Shown here in pieces: positions 1 to 6,700 of a DNA stretch of 9,045 nucleotides (position 1 is the stretch's first letter; every line of letters starts with the position of its first letter). Below the pieces are notes generated by a model. The model had not been told where the DNA came from. It worked only from the letters and a program-made list of their open reading frames with translations, and ran no database searches. A program made the translations under genes and the position numbers. The DNA is from Alphaproteobacteria bacterium (lineage in GTDB: Bacteria > Pseudomonadota > Alphaproteobacteria > Rickettsiales > SXRF01), in contig JAFATP010000124.1 in the NCBI GenBank assembly GCA_019243895.1, forward strand, positions 1 to 9,045. The letters are read 5' to 3'.

Positions 1-532
1 CCCGGCGCCGTCCGCGCAGGAGGCTGAAAGACCGCAACCGACGCCCCCGACGGAACAAACGGCGCAGGCGGATGCCGCTAAGAAGATCGAAGATAATTCG
101 GCATTGGCGGCGGCGCTGGCCCACGCGGCGCAGCAATTCGTGCGTCAGCAGCCCAGCTTCGATTACCGCCCCGTGCCGGGCGCCGCCAGAGGCGCCGGTT
201 CGCCGCTGGGCAACAGCACGCGCTCGGACGCCGAAGAAGCCACGCGCTATGAGCAGATTATTTCCGCGTGGATGGATAAATTCAAATATCTTCCGGCGGA
301 AGCCGACAAATATAATCTCCCCACCAGCGGCACGCTGCGCATCGAGATCGACCGCAAGGGGGATTTGCGCCGTTCCAGCATCGAGCATTCCACCGGCTAT
401 GTGCTGCTTGACCGCGTGATGATCGACATGGCCCGCCGCGCCAACCCCTTCCCCGCCGCGCCCAAGAATTACGCGGCCGATTCGCCGCTGCTGGCCTTCG
501 TCACCACCGTCACCTTCCGCCAGCATGAGTGA
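1..532 (+). CDS. TonB-family (energy transducer) protein, C-terminal part; 5' end outside window
   Basis: The frame is open from base 2, so the gene is cut by the window edge and 176 codons are visible. The first 30 or so residues are rich in Pro, Ala, Glu and Gln, like the extended periplasmic linker of TonB/TolA proteins. The last 80 or so residues fit a TonB C-terminal domain: a strand with GTLRIEIDRKGDL, then STGYVLLDRVMIDMARRA, NPFP, and a closing strand ending in VTFRQHE just before the stop. In the family this domain sits in the periplasm and contacts outer-membrane receptors, transmitting energy from ExbB/ExbD. The membrane anchor expected at the N-terminus is not in the window, so TonB versus TolA-like or another TonB_C protein cannot be settled. 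The stop lies 8 bases inside rmlB, which implies co-transcription. A TTG at 104 is an internal codon, not a likely start. Confidence 0.8.
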   Translation, partial: PAPSAQEAERPQPTPPTEQTAQADAAKKIEDNSALAAALAHAAQQFVRQQPSFDYRPVPGAARGAGSPLGNSTRSDAEEATRYEQIISAWMDKFKYLPAEADKYNLPTSGTLRIEIDRKGDLRRSSIEHSTGYVLLDRVMIDMARRANPFPAAPKNYAADSPLLAFVTTVTFRQHE

Positions 533-1547
533 TACGCTTCTCATCACGGGCGGTGCGGGCTTCATCGGCAGCGCCTTCACCGGCCTGGCGGCGGATGCCG
601 GATATTTCCCCCTGGTGCTGGATAAGCTCACCTATGCCGGCAGCCGCGCCAACCTCGCCTACCTGCCGGAGAACGCTTACCGGCTGGTGGTGGGCGACAT
701 CGGCGACGAGGCGCTGCTGGCGGAGCTTTTATTCGAGCATCAGCCCAGCGGCATCGTGCATTTCGCCGCCGAATCCCATGTAGACAACTCCATCAGCGGC
801 CCCGAAACCTTTATCGACACCAACATCACAGGCACCTACCGCCTGTTGCAATCGGCGCTGGCGTATTGGCGCGATCTGCCGGACGAAGAACGCACCCGTT
901 TCCGCTTTGTCAATATCTCCACCGATGAGGTTTACGGCGCGCTGCCGCTGGACGGCAAAGACCGCTTTACCGAAGACTCGCCCTTCGCCCCCAACTCCCC
1001 CTATTCCGCTTCCAAGGCCAGCGCCGACCATCTGGCGCGGGCGTGGTGGAAAACCTACGGCCTGCCGGTGATCACCACTCATTGCAGCAATAATTACGGC
1101 CCGCGCCAGCATCCGGAAAAGCTGATTCCGCGCATGATCCACTGCGCGCTGGCGGGCGACCGGCTGCCGGTATACGGCGATGGCCGCCACGTGCGCGACT
1201 GGATTCACGTGGAGGATCACTGCGCCGGAGTGATGCTGGCTTACCGGCGCGGCGCGCCGGGAGAAATCTATAATTTCGGCGGCGATGCGGAGAGCGGCAA
1301 TCTGGCCCTGGTGAAGCAGCTCTGCGCGCTACTGGACCAGTATTGCCCGCGCTCCGACGGCGCCCGCTATGAAACGCAGATCCGCTTCGTGCCAGACCGC
1401 CCCGGCCATGACGAGCGCTATGCCATTGATGACGCCAAAGCCGTCCGCGAGCTCGGGTTTGCCCGAAAATACACGCTGGCCGACGGCCTGGCCGAAACCG
1501 TGCGGTGGTATTTGGCCAACGGGCCTGACGCGAGGGGGAAAACATGA
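525..1547 (+). CDS. rmlB: dTDP-glucose 4,6-dehydratase
   Basis: This cytoplasmic enzyme converts dTDP-glucose to dTDP-4-keto-6-deoxyglucose, the second step of dTDP-rhamnose and other deoxysugar pathways. It is an extended short-chain dehydrogenase of 340 residues, a normal length for RmlB. Visible motifs are the NAD-binding glycine motif GGAGFIGS (residues 9-16), HFAAESHVDNSI near residue 80, the dehydratase triad Thr-Asp-Glu in STDEVYG (T133, D134, E135), and the catalytic YSASK (Y160, K164). Further along are NNYGPRQHPEKLIP and GDGRHVRDWIHVEDHC, typical of nucleotide-sugar dehydratases. The ATG at 525 overlaps the stop of the TonB-family gene and has no clear Shine-Dalgarno sequence, suggesting translational coupling. 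Its own stop overlaps the rmlA start. All key residues are present. Other NDP-sugar dehydratases are possible but less likely next to rmlA. Confidence 0.96.
   Translation: MSDTLLITGGAGFIGSAFTGLAADAGYFPLVLDKLTYAGSRANLAYLPENAYRLVVGDIGDEALLAELLFEHQPSGIVHFAAESHVDNSISGPETFIDTNITGTYRLLQSALAYWRDLPDEERTRFRFVNISTDEVYGALPLDGKDRFTEDSPFAPNSPYSASKASADHLARAWWKTYGLPVITTHCSNNYGPRQHPEKLIPRMIHCALAGDRLPVYGDGRHVRDWIHVEDHCAGVMLAYRRGAPGEIYNFGGDAESGNLALVKQLCALLDQYCPRSDGARYETQIRFVPDRPGHDERYAIDDAKAVRELGFARKYTLADGLAETVRWYLANGPDARGKT
1532..1537 (+). promoter_or_regulatory. Ribosome binding site for rmlA
   Basis: GAGGGG lies 6 bases before the ATG at 1544, inside the last codons of rmlB. It supports this start and means rmlA can be initiated independently as well as by coupling through the ATGA overlap. 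Confidence 0.6.
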
Positions 1548-2419
1548 AAGCCATTATTCTTGCCGGAGGCTCCGGCACGCGGCTTGCCCCCATCACCACG
1601 GCGATGACCAAGCAGATTCTTCCCGTCTATGACAAGCCGATGATCTTTTATCCGCTCTCCCTGCTGATGCTGGCGGAGCTGCGCGATATTCTGATAATCT
1701 CCACGCCGCGCGACCTGCCGATGCTGGAGGCGCTGCTGGGCGACGGCAGCGATTTGGGCATTCGCCTGAGCTATGCGCCGCAGGCGAAGCCCGAGGGCAT
1801 CGCGCAAGCGCTGATCATCGCGGAGCCGTTCCTGCAAGGCTCGCCCGCCTGCCTGATCCTCGGCGATAATATTTTTTACGGCGCCAGCCTCGATGGCACC
1901 CTGGCGGAAGCCGCGCGGCTGACCAGGGGAGCGCAGGTCTTCGCTTACCGGGTGAGCGATCCGGAACGTTACGGCGTGGTGGAGTTCGACGCCGAGGGGC
2001 GCGTCACCGCCATTGAGGAAAAGCCGCAGCGGCCTAAATCATCCTATGCGGTGACGGGCCTGTACTTCTATGATGCGGAAGCGCCGGCGCTCGCCAGACG
2101 GCTGCGGCCCTCTCCGCGCGGCGAGCTGGAGATTACCGATCTCAACCGCGCTTATCTTGGACATGGCCAGTTGCGCGTCACCGTGCTGCCGCGCGGCACC
2201 GCCTGGCTGGACACCGGCACGCCGGACGCCCTGCTGGCGGCGGCGCAATTCGTGCAAACCGTGGAGGCGCGGCAAGGGCTGAAAATCGCCTGCATCGAGG
2301 AAATCGCTTATTGCAAGCGCTTCATCGATGCCGCGCAGCTTTCGCGGATCATTGCGGCGAAATATCCGCGCAATGATTACGGCGCGTATCTTGAGGGCGT
2401 GCTGAAAGAGCAGGACTAA
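1544..2419 (+). CDS. rmlA: Glucose-1-phosphate thymidylyltransferase
   Basis: This cytoplasmic enzyme joins glucose-1-phosphate and dTTP to give dTDP-glucose and pyrophosphate, the first step of the dTDP-rhamnose pathway. The 291 residues match the short RmlA type. The N-terminus holds the nucleotidyltransferase signature LAGGSGTRLAPIT (residues 6-18), followed by the KQILPVYDKPMIFYPL block. LILGDNIFYG contains the metal-binding Asp108, and EEKPQRPKSSYAVTGLYFYD contains Lys160. Then come EITDLNRAYL and GTAWLDTGTPDALL, both typical of RmlA. The C-terminal helix region with CIEEIAYCKRFID is also characteristic. The ATG shares bases with the rmlB stop (ATGA). The gene order rmlB-rmlA is seen, but rmlC and rmlD do not follow: the next gene is on the opposite strand and its stop codon overlaps this one. 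Confidence 0.97.
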   Translation: MKAIILAGGSGTRLAPITTAMTKQILPVYDKPMIFYPLSLLMLAELRDILIISTPRDLPMLEALLGDGSDLGIRLSYAPQAKPEGIAQALIIAEPFLQGSPACLILGDNIFYGASLDGTLAEAARLTRGAQVFAYRVSDPERYGVVEFDAEGRVTAIEEKPQRPKSSYAVTGLYFYDAEAPALARRLRPSPRGELEITDLNRAYLGHGQLRVTVLPRGTAWLDTGTPDALLAAAQFVQTVEARQGLKIACIEEIAYCKRFIDAAQLSRIIAAKYPRNDYGAYLEGVLKEQD

Positions 2420-4317
2420 GTTTCCGCCGCGGGGTCCATAATGCGGGAAGGCGGGATCTCAATAACGGCGATCTCAATCTGCTCCCCGTAAGACATCAGC
2501 AGGAAATGAAGCTGCAGCTTGGTGAGCATGGTTTGCGCCAGCTCCAGATGCAGCCGCGCGTTGATGGCCTCTTCCGTTTCGCCATCTTGCGGAATGGGCT
2601 TCACCGGCTTCGGCTCCGCCGCCATCAGCGCAGCGGCGGGGATGCTTGCCACATCCATCATTCCCAGCACCAGCATGAAGCGCTCGCGCGCCTTGCCTTC
2701 GCCGAGACGGCGGAACTGCACTTGCAGCGGCATCCCGGCGGGCGTGATTAGATACAGCATCAGCATGGCCAGCGCCTGCTGGAAATACAGCCCGTCCGTG
2801 CGCGCACGCAAGCCGTCCATCTGCGACAGCTCCGTAGAGACGGCCGGCGAACTGCCGGCAGGCATGCTGTCGGCGACATAGCGCAGCGCCTGCTCGAGGA
2901 TGACGGTCAGCGCCACGGCCTCTTCCCGCATCAGCACCGCGCCGGTATCCATGCGCGAAAGCGCGATCAGCTTGCGCACCATCAGCTCCAGCGCCGTGCC
3001 CGCCTGATGGATGTCCGCCGCGTATTGGCGGTATTTCTTGTTCTCCAGCGGCCCGTAAAGCTGGTCTTTAAGCACTTGGGCATAGCCGTTGATGTTGCGC
3101 AGGCTCTGCTTGTATTCGGTCATCAGCCCCGAAAGCAGCGCGGCGCGGCTGCGCAGATCCAGCTGCAACTGCTCAACCCGCTTCAGCAATGCGCCGATCT
3201 TGTTATGCAGCTCCGCTTCTATTCTCAAACGTTCGGTGATGTAGTCGGCAATGCGCCTGATGTGCAGCGTAAGCTTGCTCACTTCCTGCGGGCCTGCGGT
3301 GCCGGGCGCATGGAAGGGCTTTCCCGCCGCCACTTCCCCGGCGATTTCCGCCAGCTCCGCCACCGGGCGTATCACCCGCGCGCTCATTACCCATAACAGC
3401 AGCAGAAGGAATCCCGCCACCACCATGATCTGCAGCAGCAGGGGCCACAAGCGATTGCGAAAGGCGCTATCCGCCGCGCGGCTGTCGTACCCCACCACGA
3501 TGATGTACGGATAAGCCGGGGACGCCAGGTAATAGGCGTAAATGCCACCGCCCGCCAGCAGCGGTGCCCGCGACATCACCCCCTGCGAGTGCTGCTTTAA
3601 ATCCAGCGATGCCAGCTTTTGCAGTGGCATCTGGCTGATCACGAATTCCTGACTGTCCGCCACTGTGGTAAGCGGTACCAGCGATTTGCTGATGATAGCG
3701 AAGCTGATGCCTTCGCGCTGCACGATGCGGCTGATGCGCCGGGTGAGCGCATCGATGTCGATGCTCGCGGACACGGTGCCCAGAAGCCTGCCCGTGCTGT
3801 CGGTCACGCCATACCCCACGGGGATGACCCAGCGGTTGGAAACCCGGCCCTCGATGGGCGCGCCGATATGGGCCACGCCGGGGTCTGCCGCCGATTGCAC
3901 CACGTAATCCCGGTCGGTGAGAATCACCGGCTGTTGCATCACGCCTTTGGTGCTGTTGACCAGCAGGGCCGATTGCCCATTCATCCAGAACAATCCGGCA
4001 TATAGCCTGTTATCCGCAAAAATCTGCAGCAGCCGCGCCACCTGCGGCAAATCTTCGGAATTGCCGGCGGCAATCAGCTTCCCGGCAGCGGAAAGCAGGA
4101 AGCCGGTATCCTTCATCTGCTCGTCCAGCGTGCGCTCGATGCGGGCGGATTCCACCCGCAATTCGTCAATCACATGCTCCGAATGCTTGACATAGGTGAT
4201 CCACGTCACCCACGCGGAAATCAACAGCATGATGAACAGGATAGACGCCGTCAACAGGGCGAAATCGCGCGAGAGCGAGGGCTGCGTCCAGGAAATGCGC
4301 CGGGGGTGTCCCATCAT
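2416..4317 (-). CDS. Membrane sensor with Cache-HAMP domains and a degenerate histidine-kinase region (predicted pseudokinase)
   Basis: This 633-residue protein starts with a short cytoplasmic tail and a first membrane helix (about 19-43). A large periplasmic region (44-289) follows, resembling a double-Cache ligand sensor (DRDY at 135-138, then IGAPIEG, RWVIPVGYGV, GTVSASIDIDAL). A second helix (about 290-311), a HAMP segment beginning RVIRPVAELAEI, and a coiled coil lead to a histidine-kinase-like dimerisation helix. In that helix, where families have SHELRTPL, this protein has MTEYKQSL, with Thr400 at the His position. The following GYAQVLKDQLYGPL, KYRQYAADIHQAG and LSRMDTG still match active kinases. 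In the ATPase part, both N-box asparagines are replaced (Leu516, Met520 before TPAG) and no DxGxG or GLGLGL motif is seen. I infer it cannot autophosphorylate and signals by partner binding. The ATG at 4317 is preferred: a GTG at 4425 would add 36 residues of non-conserved look and overlap the small upstream gene. Confidence 0.85.
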   Translation of the reverse strand: MMGHPRRISWTQPSLSRDFALLTASILFIMLLISAWVTWITYVKHSEHVIDELRVESARIERTLDEQMKDTGFLLSAAGKLIAAGNSEDLPQVARLLQIFADNRLYAGLFWMNGQSALLVNSTKGVMQQPVILTDRDYVVQSAADPGVAHIGAPIEGRVSNRWVIPVGYGVTDSTGRLLGTVSASIDIDALTRRISRIVQREGISFAIISKSLVPLTTVADSQEFVISQMPLQKLASLDLKQHSQGVMSRAPLLAGGGIYAYYLASPAYPYIIVVGYDSRAADSAFRNRLWPLLLQIMVVAGFLLLLLWVMSARVIRPVAELAEIAGEVAAGKPFHAPGTAGPQEVSKLTLHIRRIADYITERLRIEAELHNKIGALLKRVEQLQLDLRSRAALLSGLMTEYKQSLRNINGYAQVLKDQLYGPLENKKYRQYAADIHQAGTALELMVRKLIALSRMDTGAVLMREEAVALTVILEQALRYVADSMPAGSSPAVSTELSQMDGLRARTDGLYFQQALAMLMLYLITPAGMPLQVQFRRLGEGKARERFMLVLGMMDVASIPAAALMAAEPKPVKPIPQDGETEEAINARLHLELAQTMLTKLQLHFLLMSYGEQIEIAVIEIPPSRIMDPAAET

Positions 4318-4352
4318 GGGCGCATAGTATAAGCACTTGCGCGCGGGATGGC
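4318..4352 (-). promoter_or_regulatory. Possible promoter directly before the pseudokinase gene
   Basis: On the - strand TATACT lies 8 bases before the ATG at 4317, and a weak -35 candidate TAGCCA sits 17 bases further upstream. If used, transcription would begin within about 3 bases of the ATG, giving a leaderless message. This fits the absence of a visible Shine-Dalgarno sequence. The -35 match is only 4 of 6, so this is tentative. Confidence 0.3.
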
Positions 4353-4400
4353 TATAGGTTCTTAGGAGCGTTTTGGCGGCGGGTTTTGCCGATGCTTTTA

Positions 4401-4583
4401 TTAATCGGGATGGTGGCAATACCACGGATTTTGGAGCTGGTTAACCGCGAGGTCCGGGCAGAGAAACCCTTTGGCCACGTGCGCCACGAGAGCAAAAACC
4501 GCTAAGCCGATGCCGAGGAGTATTATGGTGTATAAATTGGTAGTAATGGGATGCAGGACATTCCGGAACAGCCAGGAAAACAT
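4401..4583 (-). CDS. Small single-pass membrane protein of unknown function (60 aa)
   Basis: I do not recognise this protein. It has a short N-terminal stretch MFSWLFRNVLHPITTN, one clear hydrophobic helix at about residues 17-36 (LYTIILLGIGLAVFALVAHV), and a polar tail of about 24 residues with two cysteines (Cys42, Cys56) and a final CHHPD. If the tail is periplasmic, the cysteines could form a disulfide. The gene lies upstream of the pseudokinase on the same strand with an 83-base gap, and is divergent from parE. No good Shine-Dalgarno sequence precedes the ATG at 4583. The regular membrane-protein composition and lack of any overlapping real gene argue that it is coding, but a chance frame cannot be excluded. 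Partnership with the pseudokinase is only suggested by position. Confidence 0.55.
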   Translation of the reverse strand: MFSWLFRNVLHPITTNLYTIILLGIGLAVFALVAHVAKGFLCPDLAVNQLQNPWYCHHPD

Positions 4584-4707
4584 AGGGCGCCAATAATTAA
4601 GTTTACAGAGGTTAATGTTAGCAAATTTTCGCTGATGTGTCCAGCCGGCGCGAACCGCGCAAACCGCCGCTTGCGCCCGCTTACGCTATCCGTTAATAGG
4701 TTAACCA
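4584..4707. promoter_or_regulatory. Divergent intergenic region upstream of parE and the 60-aa gene
   Basis: This 124-base spacer is visibly AT-richer than the flanking genes in its left half and should contain promoters for both directions. Four TTAA-centred words occur (4597, 4612, 4693, 4701), and an 8-base palindrome GGTTAACC (4699-4706) sits just before the parE ATG. TTGCGC at 4671 followed 17 bases later by TAATAG is a weak promoter candidate for parE. AATAGG (4695-4700) could act as a poor ribosome binding site. No match is strong. Confidence 0.35.
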
Positions 4708-6693
4708 ATGTCCGACCTCTTCACTGGCCGCAGCAAAAAATCCGAGCCTTCCTATACCGCCTCCGACATCGAGGTGCTGGAGGGGCTGGAGCCGGTGCGC
4801 CGACGTCCCGGCATGTATATCGGCGGCACCGATGAAAACGCCATGCATCACCTGGTGCATGAAGTGTTCGATAACGCCATGGATGAAGCGGTGGCAGGCT
4901 ATGCGCGGCGCATCGACCTTCATTTGCAGGCAGGCAATATCGTTACGGTGCGCGACGACGGGCGCGGCATCCCCATTGACCCTCACCCCAAATTCCCCAA
5001 AAAATCGGCGCTGGAAGTCATCCTCACTATGCTGCACTCCGGCGGCAAGTTCGGCGGTAAGGTGTATGACACGTCCGGCGGCTTGCACGGCGTGGGTATT
5101 TCGGTGGTGAACGCGCTTTCCGATTCCATGACGGTGGCGGTGATCCGCGACGGACAAGTGTTCGGCCAAGCCTATTCCCGCGGCGAACCGCAGACGAAGC
5201 TGAAAAGCGCGGGACCCGCCGGCCATAAGAAGGGAACATCCGTTACGTTCCACCCCGATCCCGACATTTTCGGCGCGCGCACCCGTTTCAGTCCGGAGCG
5301 GCTTTATGCCTTCGTCCGCTCCAAAGCCTATCTTTATAAAGGGGTGGAAATCCGCTGGGCCTGCGATGCCCAGCTGCTGGGGGAAAACAGTACCGTTCCT
5401 GCCGCTGACATCATCCATTTTCCCGGCGGCCTGCGTGATTTCCTGACCCAGCAGCTCGGCGACCGGCCCACCGTGACGCCTCAACCTTTTTGCGGCGAAG
5501 CAGAGATCGACGACGGCAAGGGCCGCATCGAATGGGCATTAGCGTGGCCGGCGGATGAAGAACCTTATGTCGGCTATTATTGCAATACCATCCCCACCCC
5601 CGAAGGCGGCACCCATGAGGCAGGGCTGAAAAATGCCATCATGCGCGGCTTGAAGGCTTACGGCGAATTGACCGGCAACAAAAAAGCAGCGCAAATCACC
5701 GCGGAAGACGCCACGGGCGGCGCCATCATCATTCTCTCGTTATTTATGCGCAATCCGCAATTCCTGGGGCAAACCAAGGAAAAGCTGGTGAGCGCCGAAG
5801 CCACCCGCCTGGTGGAGGCGGCCCTGCGCGACCATTTCGACCACTGGCTCACCTCGGCGCCGGACGCCAGCAACCACCTGCTGGCGCATGTCGTCGAGCG
5901 CAGCGACGAGCGCCTGCGCCGCCGCCTGGAAAAAGACGTCAGCCGCAAGGCCGCCACTCAGAAGCTGCGCCTGCCGGGAAAGCTGGCGGATTGCACGCGC
6001 TCCAGCCGCCAAGGCACGGAGCTGTTCATTGTTGAAGGTGATTCGGCAGGCGGATCGGCCAAGCAGGCGCGTGATCGCGATACGCAGGCCGTGCTGCCCT
6101 TGCGCGGAAAAATCCTCAACGTCGCCAGCGCCACGCTGGATAAGATCAAGGCCAATCAGGAATTGTCGGATCTGGTGCTGGCGCTGGGTTCCGGCTCGGG
6201 CAAGCATTACAACCCCAACAGCCTGCGTTATGACCGCGTCATCATCATGACGGACGCCGATGTGGACGGCGCGCATATCGCCTCGCTGCTGATGACGTTT
6301 TTTTATCGGGAAATGCCGGAGCTGATCCGCGACGGCCATCTCTATCTCGCCCAGCCGCCGCTTTACCGCATTACGCACGGCGCCACCACCTATTATGCGC
6401 AGGACGACAAGGAAAAAGACCGCATGGTGGCGAATTTGAGCAAAAAGCCCGGTAAGATCGAGATCGGCCGCTTCAAGGGCCTGGGCGAGATGACGCCGCC
6501 GCAATTGAAAGCCACCACCATGAGCGGCCAGCAGCGCGTGCTGCTAAAAGTGCTGATCCGCGAAGACGAGACGCTGGTCACCCAGGATGCGCTGGAGAAA
6601 CTGATGGGCCGCAAGCCGGAGCACCGCTTCGCGTTCATCCAGGAGCAAAGCGCCGCGCGCGGCGGAGCAATGCTGGATGCGCTGGACGTGTAA
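4708..6693 (+). CDS. parE: DNA topoisomerase IV subunit B
   Basis: ParE is the ATPase subunit of topoisomerase IV, which works with ParC in the cytoplasm to unlink daughter chromosomes. The 661 residues carry a complete GHKL ATPase domain: HEVFDNAMDE with the general base Glu52 and Mg-binding Asn56, RDDGRGIP with Asp83 and Arg86, and SGGLHGVGISVVNALS as the ATP lid. The transducer domain follows, with QTKEKL carrying the switch lysine (Lys357). The TOPRIM domain has EGDSAGGSAKQARDRDTQAVLPLRGKILN (Glu443) and DADVDGAHI (Asp516, Asp518, Asp520), then GRFKGLGEM. The large C-terminal insertion found in many Gram-negative GyrB proteins is absent, and the RDRDTQAVLPLRGKILNVASATLDK stretch favours ParE over GyrB. 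parC is not nearby, which is common. All catalytic residues are intact. Confidence 0.95.
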   Translation: MSDLFTGRSKKSEPSYTASDIEVLEGLEPVRRRPGMYIGGTDENAMHHLVHEVFDNAMDEAVAGYARRIDLHLQAGNIVTVRDDGRGIPIDPHPKFPKKSALEVILTMLHSGGKFGGKVYDTSGGLHGVGISVVNALSDSMTVAVIRDGQVFGQAYSRGEPQTKLKSAGPAGHKKGTSVTFHPDPDIFGARTRFSPERLYAFVRSKAYLYKGVEIRWACDAQLLGENSTVPAADIIHFPGGLRDFLTQQLGDRPTVTPQPFCGEAEIDDGKGRIEWALAWPADEEPYVGYYCNTIPTPEGGTHEAGLKNAIMRGLKAYGELTGNKKAAQITAEDATGGAIIILSLFMRNPQFLGQTKEKLVSAEATRLVEAALRDHFDHWLTSAPDASNHLLAHVVERSDERLRRRLEKDVSRKAATQKLRLPGKLADCTRSSRQGTELFIVEGDSAGGSAKQARDRDTQAVLPLRGKILNVASATLDKIKANQELSDLVLALGSGSGKHYNPNSLRYDRVIIMTDADVDGAHIASLLMTFFYREMPELIRDGHLYLAQPPLYRITHGATTYYAQDDKEKDRMVANLSKKPGKIEIGRFKGLGEMTPPQLKATTMSGQQRVLLKVLIREDETLVTQDALEKLMGRKPEHRFAFIQEQSAARGGAMLDALDV

Positions 6694-6700
6694 CACTCCT

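Noticed and set aside
1072..1611. 179-codon open frame on the - strand across rmlB/rmlA
   Set aside because: It is Arg/Pro/Ala-rich and antisense to two well-conserved enzymes, so it is a shadow.
4417..4425. Small GTGG/CCAC hairpin near the GTG at 4425 as a regulatory structure
   Set aside because: The stem is only four base pairs and there is no T run; it lies within the coding end of the 60-aa gene.
4523..4835. Small frames on both strands over the parE upstream region (4523-4708 minus, 4551-4835 plus)
   Set aside because: They cover the promoter spacer and the parE N-terminus, lack ribosome binding sites, and show no membrane or domain pattern.
4693..5484. 263-codon open frame on the - strand across the parE start
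   Set aside because: It is fully antisense to the conserved ATPase domain of parE, His/Ala/Gly-rich and without family features.
5740..6504. 254-codon open frame on the - strand inside parE
   Set aside because: parE on the + strand is complete with all catalytic motifs. The antisense frame has no recognisable domain and is a typical shadow of GC-rich coding DNA.
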